A DNA stretch of 64,000 bases from CAZMXP01 sp964570285 (GTDB taxonomy: Bacteria > Planctomycetota > PLA2): NCBI GenBank assembly GCA_964570285.1, contig CAZMXP010000010.1, forward strand, positions 29,587-93,586. Direction: 5' to 3'. A program made the position numbers and the translations under genes. The notes under the pieces were generated by a model. That model had not been told where the DNA came from, ran no database searches, and saw only the letters and a program-made list of their open reading frames with translations. Shown piece by piece: positions 15,990 to 24,991 of this stretch. Numbering within the stretch: the stretch's first letter is position 1; each line of letters begins with the position of its first letter.

Positions 15990-17365
15990 GACTCCTCCGC
16001 GTGGGCGAGGCGGATCGTCGCCGCGAGCAGCGGGATCGCGAGGATCGTTGCCGTGCCGAGCACGAACTCCACGGGGATCGGCCCAAATCGCTCCCGCACC
16101 TGCCATGACAGCCCTGCCATCGTTCCCGCGAGCAGGACTGCCGAGATGACGAAGAGGGTCCGCGCCGCAGCCGCGCGGATGGCGCGACCGGGGCGCCGGC
16201 GGGCGCCGGCGCGCCAGAGAAGGGCGAGCATTGCCAGCGTCACGAACCAGACGCCGCGCCGGGCGAGTCGGGTCTCGAGCAGCCAGCGCAGGCCGGCCCA
16301 CGCACCCGAACTCTCCAGCATGCCGGCGCCGTAGGAGGCGCTGCTGAGCGTCCCGCCGGGCACCGCGTAGAGGATGCGCGTGAGGCTGCGCCGGAGGGCG
16401 TCGACGACGCCCGCGGGGCTTTCGGCGGCCTGCGCGGGCAGGAGCGTCAGCGCCGTCACGTGGGGCCCGTACTTGTAGTCGAGCACGCCCAGCATCGCCT
16501 TGCCTAGGCGGCGGCAGGTCTCGGTCACGGCGGCCCCGCCGTGGATGTGCGCATTGACCAGTTCGGCCCCCGCAGCCCCCCCCGAGAGCACTTCGTCCAG
16601 CGGGCGCGAATGGTCCGACCAGGGGTGGGCGACAACTGCGCACCCCCCCTCCCGCTCCACGTCGGCGAGGACGCTGGCGAAGGGCAGCGCCGGGTCGTGG
16701 CGCCGCTTCACGTGGACGAGCACGAGATCGGGATCCCCGGTCCACTCGCTGCCGACCAGCGCGAGCAGCGGCGGCTCGGCCCGCTCGCGGCCCTGCTCGA
16801 GCGCGCGCCACGCGCCCTCGACGGTGTTGCGGTCGCTGACGTTGAGCACGCGGAAGCCCCGCGCGTAGTGCCAGCGCCAGAGGTCGCGCGGCGACAGGAA
16901 TCCGGTCGAGTGGTTCGACTGCGCGTGCAGGCTCGCGGGCACAAATCCGCCCGCCTCGGGGCCAAGGCGGATCGAACGGCCCGGCAGGAAGCAGGAGGCG
17001 TAGACGAGGCCGACGCAGAGCGGCACCCCCAGCGCGAGGGTCACGACGACGCGCCGCAGCCCGCACCGCAGTCCGCCGCACCAGAGCCCCAGCACGAGCG
17101 CGCAGAAGGCCGCCGCGCCGAGCAGCACGGCGCACCCCTCGGGACCGGCGTCGGCGGTGGCGTAGGCGAGGTCGAGCACGAGCGCGTTCCAGACGAGGCG
17201 GTCGCGCTCGGGGTGCTCGATGCGCGCGAACGAGGGCGGGCAGAGCGTGTCGCGGCCCGCCTCGTCCACGAGGTGGAGGTCGGCGGGACGATGCTCCAGC
17301 ACCGGCGCGAGGAAGATCGCGAGGCCGAGCAGCGCGAGCGTCGAGAAGAGCCGGAGCCATCTCAC
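15986..17365 (-). CDS. Membrane protein with degenerate PHP-like domain
   Basis: 459 residues. Two to three N-terminal helices and three C-terminal helices surround a soluble domain (about 150-340) whose order of motifs follows the PHP metallophosphoesterase fold: LHAQSNHSTGFLSPRDL for the usual LHVHTxxSDG.SP..L, VLNVSDRNTVEG for VLxITDHDTxxG, ALVGSEWTG and CAVVAHPWSDHS for VVxAHPG. Several metal ligands are replaced (second His by Gln, DHD by DRN), so hydrolase activity is doubtful. It is co-translated between waaA (GTGA overlap at 17362-17365) and the CPBP gene, suggesting an envelope role. GTG 17365 is preferred over ATG 17395 because of this overlap. Confidence 0.65.
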   Translation of the reverse strand: MRWLRLFSTLALLGLAIFLAPVLEHRPADLHLVDEAGRDTLCPPSFARIEHPERDRLVWNALVLDLAYATADAGPEGCAVLLGAAAFCALVLGLWCGGLRCGLRRVVVTLALGVPLCVGLVYASCFLPGRSIRLGPEAGGFVPASLHAQSNHSTGFLSPRDLWRWHYARGFRVLNVSDRNTVEGAWRALEQGRERAEPPLLALVGSEWTGDPDLVLVHVKRRHDPALPFASVLADVEREGGCAVVAHPWSDHSRPLDEVLSGGAAGAELVNAHIHGGAAVTETCRRLGKAMLGVLDYKYGPHVTALTLLPAQAAESPAGVVDALRRSLTRILYAVPGGTLSSASYGAGMLESSGAWAGLRWLLETRLARRGVWFVTLAMLALLWRAGARRRPGRAIRAAAARTLFVISAVLLAGTMAGLSWQVRERFGPIPVEFVLGTATILAIPLLAATIRLAHAEES

Positions 17366-18651
17366 GGGAGCAGCGCCAGGATCTCGCGGGCGCACCGTTC
17401 GGCGGCTCCGCGATGGAGGGCGAGCAGCTCCTCGCCGGCCGAGGCGAGGCGGTTGCGGTGCCCCTCGTCGGCGAGGAGCGATTCGAGCGCGGGGGCGAGT
17501 CCGCCGGGCCCGTCGATCTGGACCCCCGCCCCGAGCCTCAGGAACTCGGCGGCGATCCGGGCGGCCTTGCCGTGGTGCGGGCCAAAGACCACCGGCACGC
17601 CGCAGACGAGCGGTTCAAGCAGATTGTGCAGTCCGACTTCCGGCGTCAGTCCGCCCCCGACATAGGCCACGCTGGCGAGATTGTAGGCGGAGGCGAGTTC
17701 CCCCATCGTGTCGAGCACGAGCAGGTCGCCGCTCCCCCCCTGCGTGCGCCGCACGGCCTTGAGCCCCCGCGCGGCGGCCCCCGCCACCAGGGCCTCCGCG
17801 CGCTCCTGCCGGCGCGGCGCGATGACCGCGTGCAGCCCGATGCCGCGGGAGCGCAGCGCGGTGATCGCCTCGAGCAGCGGCGCCTCGTCCTCGGCCAGCG
17901 TGGAGCCCGCGACGAGCAGCGGCGAGCCGGGGGCAAGGCCTAGGCGCGCGCGCAGCGCCGGGATCTCCTCCTCGGGCAGGCGCACGCCGCTGCCGTCGAA
18001 CTTGAGGTTGCCGCAGACCTTGATCCGCCCGGCGGGGGCCCCGCGCCCCCCCAGATTCGCCGCGTCCGAAGCGGTCTGCATCAGGAAGAGGTCCACCCGC
18101 GAGAGCACCGCAGCCCAGAACGAGCGCGGGAAGGAGCGCGGCCCCGCGTGGCCCGAGGCCACCGCGGAGGGCACCCCGCGCCGGCGCAGCAGCCGGACGA
18201 GGTTGGGCCAGAGGTCGGTCTCGACCATCACGTAGAGCATCGGATGGATGCGGTTGTCGAAGCGGCGGCAGAAGAGCGGCAGGTCGAGCGGGGAGAAGGT
18301 GATCGCGTCCACCTGCCCGGCGAGTTGGCGCTTCGCCATCTCGAGGCCGTAGCGCGACGTGACGGTGAAGAGGAAGGGGTGGCCGGGGAGCGCCGCGCGC
18401 AACAGGCGGACGAGGCCGCTTGCCGAGACCGTCTCGCCGGCGGACGCGGCGTGGATCCAGACGGCGCGGCGGCCCTGGAAGGGGGCGAGCGTGTCGGGGG
18501 AGAAGATCCCCATGCGCTCGCGGAACTGGCCCCGGTAGCGGCCGCGCGCGAAGCGGACGAAGAGCCAATAGGGAAGGAGCAGGAGCGCGCCCAGATGGAG
18601 CAGCAGGTTGTACAGCGCGTACCAGGACCGGAGGAGCGCCCCTTCGGGCAT
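17362..18651 (-). CDS. waaA: 3-deoxy-D-manno-octulosonic-acid (Kdo) transferase
   Basis: 429 residues of the GT30 family. It transfers Kdo from CMP-Kdo to lipid IVA at the inner membrane. Signatures: N-terminal helix (LLLHLGALLLLPYWLFVRFA), VWIHAASAGETVSASGLVR with the catalytic Glu, VMVETDLWPNL, KVCGNLKFDG, LLVAGSTLAEDEAPLLEA and VGGGLTPEVGLHNLLEP. The length is normal. A TACAAT box lies six bases upstream of the ATG, suggesting a leaderless transcript for this first gene of the waaA-PHP-CPBP operon. Together with lpxB it shows lipopolysaccharide synthesis. Confidence 0.93.
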   Translation of the reverse strand: MPEGALLRSWYALYNLLLHLGALLLLPYWLFVRFARGRYRGQFRERMGIFSPDTLAPFQGRRAVWIHAASAGETVSASGLVRLLRAALPGHPFLFTVTSRYGLEMAKRQLAGQVDAITFSPLDLPLFCRRFDNRIHPMLYVMVETDLWPNLVRLLRRRGVPSAVASGHAGPRSFPRSFWAAVLSRVDLFLMQTASDAANLGGRGAPAGRIKVCGNLKFDGSGVRLPEEEIPALRARLGLAPGSPLLVAGSTLAEDEAPLLEAITALRSRGIGLHAVIAPRRQERAEALVAGAAARGLKAVRRTQGGSGDLLVLDTMGELASAYNLASVAYVGGGLTPEVGLHNLLEPLVCGVPVVFGPHHGKAARIAAEFLRLGAGVQIDGPGGLAPALESLLADEGHRNRLASAGEELLALHRGAAERCAREILALLP

Positions 18652-18657
18652 CGGCCG

Positions 18658-18663
18658 ATTGTA
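18658..18663 (-). promoter_or_regulatory. -10 box next to waaA start
   Basis: TACAAT followed by CGGCCG and ATG 18651. The -35 position (17-base spacing) holds TACAAA, a weak match. No Shine-Dalgarno is present. Confidence 0.45.
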
Positions 18664-18745
18664 GACGACCGCCGGAGGGCTTTGTACCGGGGTACCCGGC
18701 GGTTAGACTCGGTGGCTCCCCGTCGGTCCGTCCCCTCGCGTTCCC

Positions 18746-20191
18746 ATGTGCGGCATCCTCGGCATCCTCGGTCCGGAGCCCGTCGCTCCCGACATCCTCA
18801 ACGGCCTCGTGGCGCTGCAGCACCGGGGCCAGGATGCCGCGGGCATCGCGACCCTCGACGGGAGAGTGCACATCCAGAAGCGCTTCGGGCTCGTGCGCGA
18901 CGCGTTCTCGCCGCGCGACGTGGGGCGTCTCTCGGGCCGCCTCGGCATCGGCCACGTGCGCTACCCGACCGTCGGCCTCGGGGACGTCGCCGACGCGCAG
19001 CCCCTCTTCGTGAATGCGCCCTACGGCATCGCGATGGCGCACAACGGCAACGTGACCAATTTCAGCGCGCTGCGCGCGTGCCTGCAGGAGGACGAGCGGC
19101 GGCAGGTGAACACCGAGTGCGACGTCGAGGTGATCCTGAACGTCTTCGCGGAGGGGCTGAGCCGCCATGTCGAACGGCCCTTCCTCGACGCGTGCGAGGA
19201 GGCGGCGCGGTCGGTCTACGCCCGCGTGAAGGGGTCCTACAGCGTCGTCGCGGCGGTCCACCAGAAGGGGCTGGTCGCGCTGCGCGACCCGTACGGCATC
19301 AAGCCGGCCGTCTACGGGCGGCGCGGCGAGACGCACATCATCGCGAGCGAGTCCTGCGTGCTCGACGCGCTCGGCGCGACGATCGTGCGCGACCTCGTGC
19401 CCGGCGAGGTGCTCGTGATCGGCCTCGACGGAAAGGTGCACTCGCGTCAGGCGGTGCCGCCCAACCACCACCCCTGCGTCTTCGAGTACATCTACTTCGC
19501 GCGCCCCGATTCGCTGCTCGACGACGTCAGCGTCTACAAGACGCGGCTTCGCCTCGGCGAACACCTCGCGGAGCTGATCCGCGCCCGCGGCATCGAGCCC
19601 GACGTCGTGATCCCGGTACCGGACTCCGCGCGGCCCGCCGCGCAGGCGGTCGCGGAGGTGCTCGGGCTGAAGCTGCGCGAGGGGCTGCTGAAGAACCGCT
19701 ACATCGGCCGCACCTTCATCATGCCGCGGCAGAGCGACCGGCGGAGGGGCGTGCGCCACAAGCTCTCGCCGATGCGGCTCGAGATCGAAGGCAAGAAGGT
19801 GCTGCTCGTCGACGACTCGATCGTGCGCGGCACGACGATGAAGGAGCTCATCCAGCTCGTGCGCGACGCGGGCGCCGCGAAGGTCTACGTCGCGAGCAGC
19901 TGCCCGCCGATCCGCCACCCCTGCGTCTACGGCATCGACATGAGCGTGCGCGGCGACTTCATCGCCAGCGGCCGCACCGAGGCGGAGATCGAGAAGCTCC
20001 TCGGCGCGGATGCGCTCGTCTACAGCACGCTGCCCGGCATGGTCGAGGCGGCCCACCGCGGCAACACGAAGATCCGCCACTTCTGCAAGGCCTGCATGGA
20101 CGGCGACTACCCGACCGGCGACGTCACCGAGGCGACTCTGGCGGAGATCGAGTCGGAGCGGCTGAAGGCGCAGAAGTCGCTCGAAGGGTAG
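18746..20191 (+). CDS. purF: Amidophosphoribosyltransferase
   Basis: 481 residues. PurF converts PRPP and glutamine to phosphoribosylamine, the first step of purine synthesis. Cys2 of MCGILGILGPE is the N-terminal nucleophile of the glutaminase, followed by LQHRGQDAAGIAT and GIAMAHNGNVTNF. The phosphoribosyltransferase half has the PRPP loop VLLVDDSIVRGTTMKELIQL and an RYIGRTF block. Late cysteines (HPCVYGI, FCKACMDG) fit the Fe-S type represented by the Bacillus enzyme. The Cys2 requirement fixes the start. A TAGACT box at 18704 is a possible promoter. Confidence 0.95.
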   Translation: MCGILGILGPEPVAPDILNGLVALQHRGQDAAGIATLDGRVHIQKRFGLVRDAFSPRDVGRLSGRLGIGHVRYPTVGLGDVADAQPLFVNAPYGIAMAHNGNVTNFSALRACLQEDERRQVNTECDVEVILNVFAEGLSRHVERPFLDACEEAARSVYARVKGSYSVVAAVHQKGLVALRDPYGIKPAVYGRRGETHIIASESCVLDALGATIVRDLVPGEVLVIGLDGKVHSRQAVPPNHHPCVFEYIYFARPDSLLDDVSVYKTRLRLGEHLAELIRARGIEPDVVIPVPDSARPAAQAVAEVLGLKLREGLLKNRYIGRTFIMPRQSDRRRGVRHKLSPMRLEIEGKKVLLVDDSIVRGTTMKELIQLVRDAGAAKVYVASSCPPIRHPCVYGIDMSVRGDFIASGRTEAEIEKLLGADALVYSTLPGMVEAAHRGNTKIRHFCKACMDGDYPTGDVTEATLAEIESERLKAQKSLEG

Positions 20192-20412
20192 GGGGCGCGG
20201 GGGCACGCGGCGCGTCGCGGGCGGGACGGTACGGATCGAGGTCGCCCCGTCGGCCGCCGACGGGAAGATCCGCGTGGAACCTCGCCCACGGCGCGCCGTA
20301 ACGCTTCCACCACACCGAGCGGCGACTCACGTAACGCTCCGGGCCCGGATTCCACTGTTTCGGCTCTGGCATCGTGGTTGCGTCCGACGGAGCGGGGTAA
20401 GGAGGCTCGGCC

Positions 20413-20628
20413 ATGTGGCGGAACTTGCTCTGCGGTGTCGCGCTTGGCTGCATCGCGTCGGTGGCGGCGGCCCAGGATCCGGGGGAAGGGCAGCTGGTTG
20501 CGCGGGACGGGACGGCCTTCCCGCTGCGACACACCGACGTGAAGGCGGAGGTCTCGGGCACCGTCGCATCGGTGCGCGTGAGGGAGACCTTCCGCCCGGG
20601 CACGGTCACCACTCCACCCCGCACGTAG
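20413..20628 (+). pseudogene. Truncated VIT-domain protein fragment
   Basis: 71 codons: a clean signal peptide (LLCGVALGCIASVAAAQ) followed by PLRHTDVKAEVSGTVASVRV and RETF, which is the opening of a VIT (vault/inter-alpha-trypsin) domain. In complete proteins several hundred residues with a vWA domain follow; here the frame turns into TTPPRT and stops. No further VIT or vWA sequence is seen downstream. Most likely a 5' gene remnant; a short secreted peptide is less likely. Confidence 0.6.
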
Positions 20629-20696
20629 CCCCGGCGCTGCCGCCTCCCACTAAAGGCGCATTTTGCTCAGGACCCGCGCCCTGAGTCCCGCCGCTC

Positions 20697-20951
20697 TCAG
20701 GCGAAATGCGCCGCGTTGATCTGGATGTACTTCTGCATCGCCTCCGGCACGTCCGCCTCGGGGTAGATCGCGTTGACCGGGCAGACCGGTTCGCAGGCGC
20801 CGCAATCGATGCAGGTCGCGGGGTCGATGTAGAGCATCTTGCCCGTATTGTCGTCGTAGCCGTCCCGGGGCTGGATGCAGTCCACGGGGCATTCCGCCAC
20901 GCAGGCCTTGTCGCACACCCCGATGCAGGGCTCGGTGATCACATAGGTCAT
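20697..20951 (-). CDS. fdxA: 7Fe ferredoxin (3Fe-4S/4Fe-4S)
   Basis: 84 residues starting MTYVITEPCIGVCDKACVAE. Cys9, Cys17 and Cys21 (C-x7-C-x3-CP) fit the 3Fe-4S site; CIDCGACEPVCPV holds the 4Fe-4S site. The whole matches the FdxA type (Azotobacter FdI and mycobacterial FdxA), a small cytosolic electron carrier. ATG 20951 is preferred to longer starts because of the CGGAGGACG ribosome site just upstream and because the family begins MTYVI. Single-gene unit. Confidence 0.9.
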   Translation of the reverse strand: MTYVITEPCIGVCDKACVAECPVDCIQPRDGYDDNTGKMLYIDPATCIDCGACEPVCPVNAIYPEADVPEAMQKYIQINAAHFA

Positions 20952-21039
20952 CTCGTCCTCCGGCGTCTGGCCGGCCGTGGCCGGCGCCGTCCTTGGGAAA
21001 CAGACTTTGCCCGATCGAGCGTGAAAGTCAACCCTTCGC

Positions 21040-23430
21040 TCAGGGCAGGGGCCGAAGGCGCAGGTAGGGCTCCAGGTCCGCGGGCACCCCTTCAAGCGGG
21101 AGCGCGCGGATCTGGGCGACCTGCCACGGCGTCCACGCCCTGACGCCGACCTCGGCGGGCTCGTAACCCGGCGCCCTCACGCGCAGACGATAGCTGCCGG
21201 GAGCGAGGAAAGGCACGACGAGCCGCCCCCCCGCCCCCCCCCAATCCGCGAAGGTCCGCAGGAAGTCGTCGAACTCCGCGACGTCGGCGAAGTAGCCGTG
21301 GAAGCGGCAGGCCGCCGCGAGGCCGCGCACATCGAGGCCGCTCTCGCTCAGGACCCGCGCCTCCACGCCGAGGATCGGGTTCCCGGCGGGATCGGTCACG
21401 CGCAGCGTCGCCTCGACCGCGCGCTGCAGCGGCAGTTCGCACTCCTCGATGTCGGCGCGGGTGAGATCGAACGGGAAGAGTGTCGCGGGCAGGCCCGGAG
21501 CCGACGCGCACACAAGGAGAGGGGCCGCGGGGAGACCCACGAGCCGGAAGTAGCCGTCGGGGTCCACGGAGGTCGCGGCGAGGGCGCTCTTCGGGTCTCC
21601 GTCGACGAGGCGCACGGTGGCGCGGTCGAGGGGCGTGTCGGTGAAGACGGGGGGGCCGAGGGGGCCGAGCCGCCCCTCGCGGAGGAAGACCCTGCCGGCG
21701 AGGGAGCGGCCGCGGACGACCCGGAGGATCTGGGGCTCCTGCGGCGTCGCGTGGGCGAGGACCATCGCGCCCAAGGTGCCGAGGAAGCCGGGCGCGCCGA
21801 CCTCCGCCACGTAGCCGCCGGTGGGCAGGTCGGTCACTTCGACGAAGTCGCCGCCGCGGGGGATCGACACCTCCCGACGCAGCGCGCTTCCGACCGCCGC
21901 GAGCAGCAGCGTGGCGCGAGCGAGCGGCCGGCCGGCGGTGTCGAGGCGGATGCGCAAGGTGCCCGCCCGCTCGAGGCGCACGACGACCCGGCTCTCCGGC
22001 CTTGCGCGGAGTTCCACGAAGGGGAGGTGCGGGTCGTCGTGCAGCGCCCGGCAGCCCGGGGCCGGGCTCAGCACGAGGGCGAATTCGCCGGCGCCCCGGG
22101 CGAGTCCCTCGAGCACAAAGGCGCCGTCGGCGCCGGAGAGAGCCTCGCAGCCGCCGCAGCGCACCTCGACGCCGGGCAGCGGCCTCCCGTCCGCGTCCGC
22201 CACGGTGCCGCGAAGCGAGGTGAGGGCGGAGGCGGGGGGTGGGGCGATGCTGCACTCGGCGACCGCGCCTGCCGCCGCGGCGACCCGCTCCCCGGTCTCG
22301 TCGAGATCGACGAGCGTGAGCAGGTACTCGCCGCCGAGCAGGCCGTCGATGTGGAAGCGGCCGCGCCGGTCGGCGCGCACGGTGCGGCGGCCCTCCCGGC
22401 CCGTGCAGGCGACGACGGCGCCGGGCGCGGTCTGCCCCGCGACCGCGGCGCCGCGATGAAGCGTGACCTCGTGGTGGGCGCATGCGCCCGCGGGTGGAGC
22501 GGCGAAGGCCGCCACCGACTCCGGCAGGCAGCCGGGGGCGGAGACGAGGATGCGGTACTCCGCCCCCGGACTGAGCCCGCTGAAACGGAACCGGCGGCCC
22601 CCCTCGCGCCGTTCGGCCAGCACGTTGGCACGGAGCCGGGGTTCTGCGAGCACGCGTTCCAGCCAGTGCGGCATCAGCAGCGCGCTCGCCTGCCCGCCGC
22701 CGCCGCGGACCGTGAGCGAGACGCTTGAGCCGGGCACCAGCGCGATGTCGCAGCGCGTGCGCTCCTCCCCCGGCCGGAAATCGATCCGGCGCAGCGTCTC
22801 CGCCCAGCCGATCGCGCGCACCCGAAGCGAGACGACCCTGCCGCGGAATCCGCCGATGCCGAAGCTCCCGTCCGCACCGGAGTGCGCGAGGCGCCCCGTG
22901 GGCCGCCCGTCGGCAAACGCCTCGACCGTCGCACCGGGGATGGGCCGACCATCGGGCGCGGCCACGGTCCCGACGACGACGAGGCCCGGATCGAGCTCGA
23001 ACCCGAGCCGCGAGGGGCCGCGGACGCGCACGAGCGTCCCCTCGGAGGGGACGCGGTCGGGATGGATCGCGACGAGTCGGTGGATGCCTTCGGGCAGGCG
23101 CAACTCGCCGGGCTCGAACAGGAGCCCCTCCCAGACAAGCCGCGTTCCGCGCGGCGCGTCGACCGTGACCGGAAAGGCCCGCCTGGCGACAAGGCGCGCG
23201 TCGTCGCGCACCCCGCGCGCCACCGCGCTCATGGTGCCCGGCCCCATCGCGATCAGGTCGTACTCCGCCTCCGCGAGCCCCGCGAGCAGCGCCCTCCCCC
23301 CGACGACCTCCGCGCGGGCGCGCTCCATCCCGTCGCGGTAGGCGATGACGACCTCCGCTCCGCCCTCGACCTCCGCGCGGATCTCCACCGGCGGGAGAGC
23401 GGCAAGCACGAGGATCAGCAGCGCGTTCAC
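21040..23430 (-). CDS. Secreted protein with carboxypeptidase-regulatory-like repeats
   Basis: 796 residues. A short signal (MNALLILVLAALPP) precedes about six to seven beta-sandwich repeats of the carboxypeptidase-regulatory type, e.g. VVGTVAAPDGRPIPGATVEA, LRGTVADADGRPLPGVEVRC and GADGAFVLEGLARGAGEF. No enzyme domain is seen. GTG 23430 overlaps the htpX stop as GTGA, so it is the last gene of the cvpA-lemA-htpX operon. A surface or periplasmic scaffold role is an inference from the domain type. C runs of seven and eight near 21224-21242 encode Gly-Gly stretches. Confidence 0.75.
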   Translation of the reverse strand: MNALLILVLAALPPVEIRAEVEGGAEVVIAYRDGMERARAEVVGGRALLAGLAEAEYDLIAMGPGTMSAVARGVRDDARLVARRAFPVTVDAPRGTRLVWEGLLFEPGELRLPEGIHRLVAIHPDRVPSEGTLVRVRGPSRLGFELDPGLVVVGTVAAPDGRPIPGATVEAFADGRPTGRLAHSGADGSFGIGGFRGRVVSLRVRAIGWAETLRRIDFRPGEERTRCDIALVPGSSVSLTVRGGGGQASALLMPHWLERVLAEPRLRANVLAERREGGRRFRFSGLSPGAEYRILVSAPGCLPESVAAFAAPPAGACAHHEVTLHRGAAVAGQTAPGAVVACTGREGRRTVRADRRGRFHIDGLLGGEYLLTLVDLDETGERVAAAAGAVAECSIAPPPASALTSLRGTVADADGRPLPGVEVRCGGCEALSGADGAFVLEGLARGAGEFALVLSPAPGCRALHDDPHLPFVELRARPESRVVVRLERAGTLRIRLDTAGRPLARATLLLAAVGSALRREVSIPRGGDFVEVTDLPTGGYVAEVGAPGFLGTLGAMVLAHATPQEPQILRVVRGRSLAGRVFLREGRLGPLGPPVFTDTPLDRATVRLVDGDPKSALAATSVDPDGYFRLVGLPAAPLLVCASAPGLPATLFPFDLTRADIEECELPLQRAVEATLRVTDPAGNPILGVEARVLSESGLDVRGLAAACRFHGYFADVAEFDDFLRTFADWGGAGGRLVVPFLAPGSYRLRVRAPGYEPAEVGVRAWTPWQVAQIRALPLEGVPADLEPYLRLRPLP

Positions 23431-24326
23431 ACGACCCCCGCGAGCGCCCGGAGCTTCCGGATGCGCTCGGCGACCGGCGGGTGCGTCGCGAAGACATGGT
23501 TGAGCGTCTGGCGGGGACGCAGCGGGTTCACGATGAAGAGGTGCTGCGTGCCGCGCGTGGCGGTCTCGAGCTTCCGGTCGGTGGAGGAGAGCTTCTCGAG
23601 GGCGTCGGCCAGCGCGCCCGGGTTGCGCGTCATGGCCGCGCCGGTCGCGTCGGCGAGGTACTCGCGGCGCCTCGAGACGGCGAACTGCACGAGCGTCGCC
23701 GCGAGGGGCGCGAGCAGCGCGCAGACGATCGCGACGACCATCATCGGGGCCGCCTGCTTGCCGCGGGCGCGCGTGCCGTGGCGCATGCCCCGCAGATACA
23801 TGTCGGCGAGGATCGCGATGCTGCCCACGATGACGGCCATCAGCACCATCACGCGCGTGTCGCGGTTCCCGATGTGCGCCATCTCGTGCGCCATCACGCC
23901 CTGCAACTCCTCCCGCGTGAGGCGCTCCCGCAGGCCGCGGGTGATCGCGACCGCGCTCTCCTCCGGCTTCATGCCGGTCGCGAAGGCGTTCATCGCGTCG
24001 CTCTCGATCCTGAAGATGCGCGGGCGCGGCAGGCCGCTCGCGATGCAGAGTTCCTCCACCACATTGACGAGTTCGGGGTCGTCGCTCTTCCCCATCTCCT
24101 TGGCCCCGCTCGCCGCGAGCATGATCGCGCCGCCCTGCGTCCAGGCGACCAGGGCGAGGATCAGCGCGAGGCCGGTCGCGACGGCGAGGCCCACGTAGGG
24201 CACGCGCCCCACCGCCTCGCCGAGCAGGAGCCCAAACAGGCCGAGCAGGGCGACGGCGACGGCGATCAGCACGACCGAGCGACGGCGGTTCGCGTCGGCA
24301 TACTGGAAGAGGCCGGGGGAGACCAT
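23427..24326 (-). CDS. htpX: HtpX-like M48 membrane metalloprotease
   Basis: 299 residues with two N-terminal helices, the zinc motif VMAHEMAHIGNRDTRV at about residue 145, two more helices and the third ligand region RRREYLADATGAAMT. The C-terminal FATHPPVAERIRKLR is the usual M48 ending. HtpX proteases act in membrane-protein quality control. The gene sits directly after lemA, a frequent pairing, with a 21-bp gap. The start has the GGGCCGATGG context shared by several genes here. Confidence 0.92.
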   Translation of the reverse strand: MVSPGLFQYADANRRRSVVLIAVAVALLGLFGLLLGEAVGRVPYVGLAVATGLALILALVAWTQGGAIMLAASGAKEMGKSDDPELVNVVEELCIASGLPRPRIFRIESDAMNAFATGMKPEESAVAITRGLRERLTREELQGVMAHEMAHIGNRDTRVMVLMAVIVGSIAILADMYLRGMRHGTRARGKQAAPMMVVAIVCALLAPLAATLVQFAVSRRREYLADATGAAMTRNPGALADALEKLSSTDRKLETATRGTQHLFIVNPLRPRQTLNHVFATHPPVAERIRKLRALAGVV

Positions 24327-24347
24327 CGGCCCAGGGACGCCCCGCGC

Positions 24348-24962
24348 CTAGAAGGCGACCTTCGGGACCGCGCGCTGGGCGGGGTCCTCGAGCTCGAAGA
24401 ACTCGAGCGGCGGGAAGTCGCCGAAGTTCTTCACGACGTTGCTCGGGAACTGCTCGCGTTTCGTGTTGTAGCGGCGCACGGAGTCGTTGTAGTGCTGGCG
24501 CGCGAAGGAGATCCGGTTCTCCGTCGAGGAGAGCTCCTCCTGCAGCGCGAGCATGTTCTGGTTCGCCTTCAGGTCGGGGTAGGCCTCGGCCAGCGCGAGG
24601 AACTTCGTCAGCATGCCGCTGAGCAGGCCCTCCGCGGCCCCGACGGCGGCGGGACCCTTCGCCGGGTCCGCGGTGGCGGTGACGGCCGCGTTGCGCGCCT
24701 GGATCACCCGCTCCAGCGTCTCCCGCTCGTGCTTCATGTAGCCCTTGGCGGTCTCGACGAGGTTCGGGATCAGGTCGTGCCGGCGCTTCAGCTGCACGTC
24801 GATCTGCGCCCACGCCTCCTTGCCGATGTTCTTCAGGGAGACGAGGCTGTTGTAGAGCGCGACGAACCAGAGGAGCGCGACGACCGCGATGCCGATGTAC
24901 ACGAGGTTCATCGGAATCTCGGCGAGCAGGGGGGACAGGGCGAAATCGGCGGGATCGGCCAT
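24348..24962 (-). CDS. lemA: LemA family protein
   Basis: 204 residues: an N-terminal membrane helix (NLVYIGIAVVALLWFVALYN) followed by the LemA helical domain with KNIGKEAWAQIDVQLKRRHD, LIPNLVETAKGYMKHE and the NRISFARQHYNDSVRRYN block. LemA proteins often work beside HtpX-like proteases; the function remains poorly defined. The start could be ATG 24962 (TAGACT box six bases upstream, leaderless) or ATG 24911 (closer to the family's usual length). Confidence 0.92.
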   Translation of the reverse strand: MADPADFALSPLLAEIPMNLVYIGIAVVALLWFVALYNSLVSLKNIGKEAWAQIDVQLKRRHDLIPNLVETAKGYMKHERETLERVIQARNAAVTATADPAKGPAAVGAAEGLLSGMLTKFLALAEAYPDLKANQNMLALQEELSSTENRISFARQHYNDSVRRYNTKREQFPSNVVKNFGDFPPLEFFELEDPAQRAVPKVAF

Positions 24963-24968
24963 CGGGCC

Positions 24969-24974
24969 AGTCTA
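24969..24974 (-). promoter_or_regulatory. -10 box next to lemA start
   Basis: TAGACT, then GGCCCG, then ATG 24962. Fits the leaderless pattern also seen at waaA and Uma2; would add an internal promoter to the cvpA operon. Confidence 0.4.
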
Positions 24975-24991
24975 CCCGCCCCGTCCCGCGC

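Noticed and set aside
20629..20696. CTCAGG/CCTGAG hairpin as terminator of fdxA
   Set aside because: Only six base pairs and no T-tract on the correct side.
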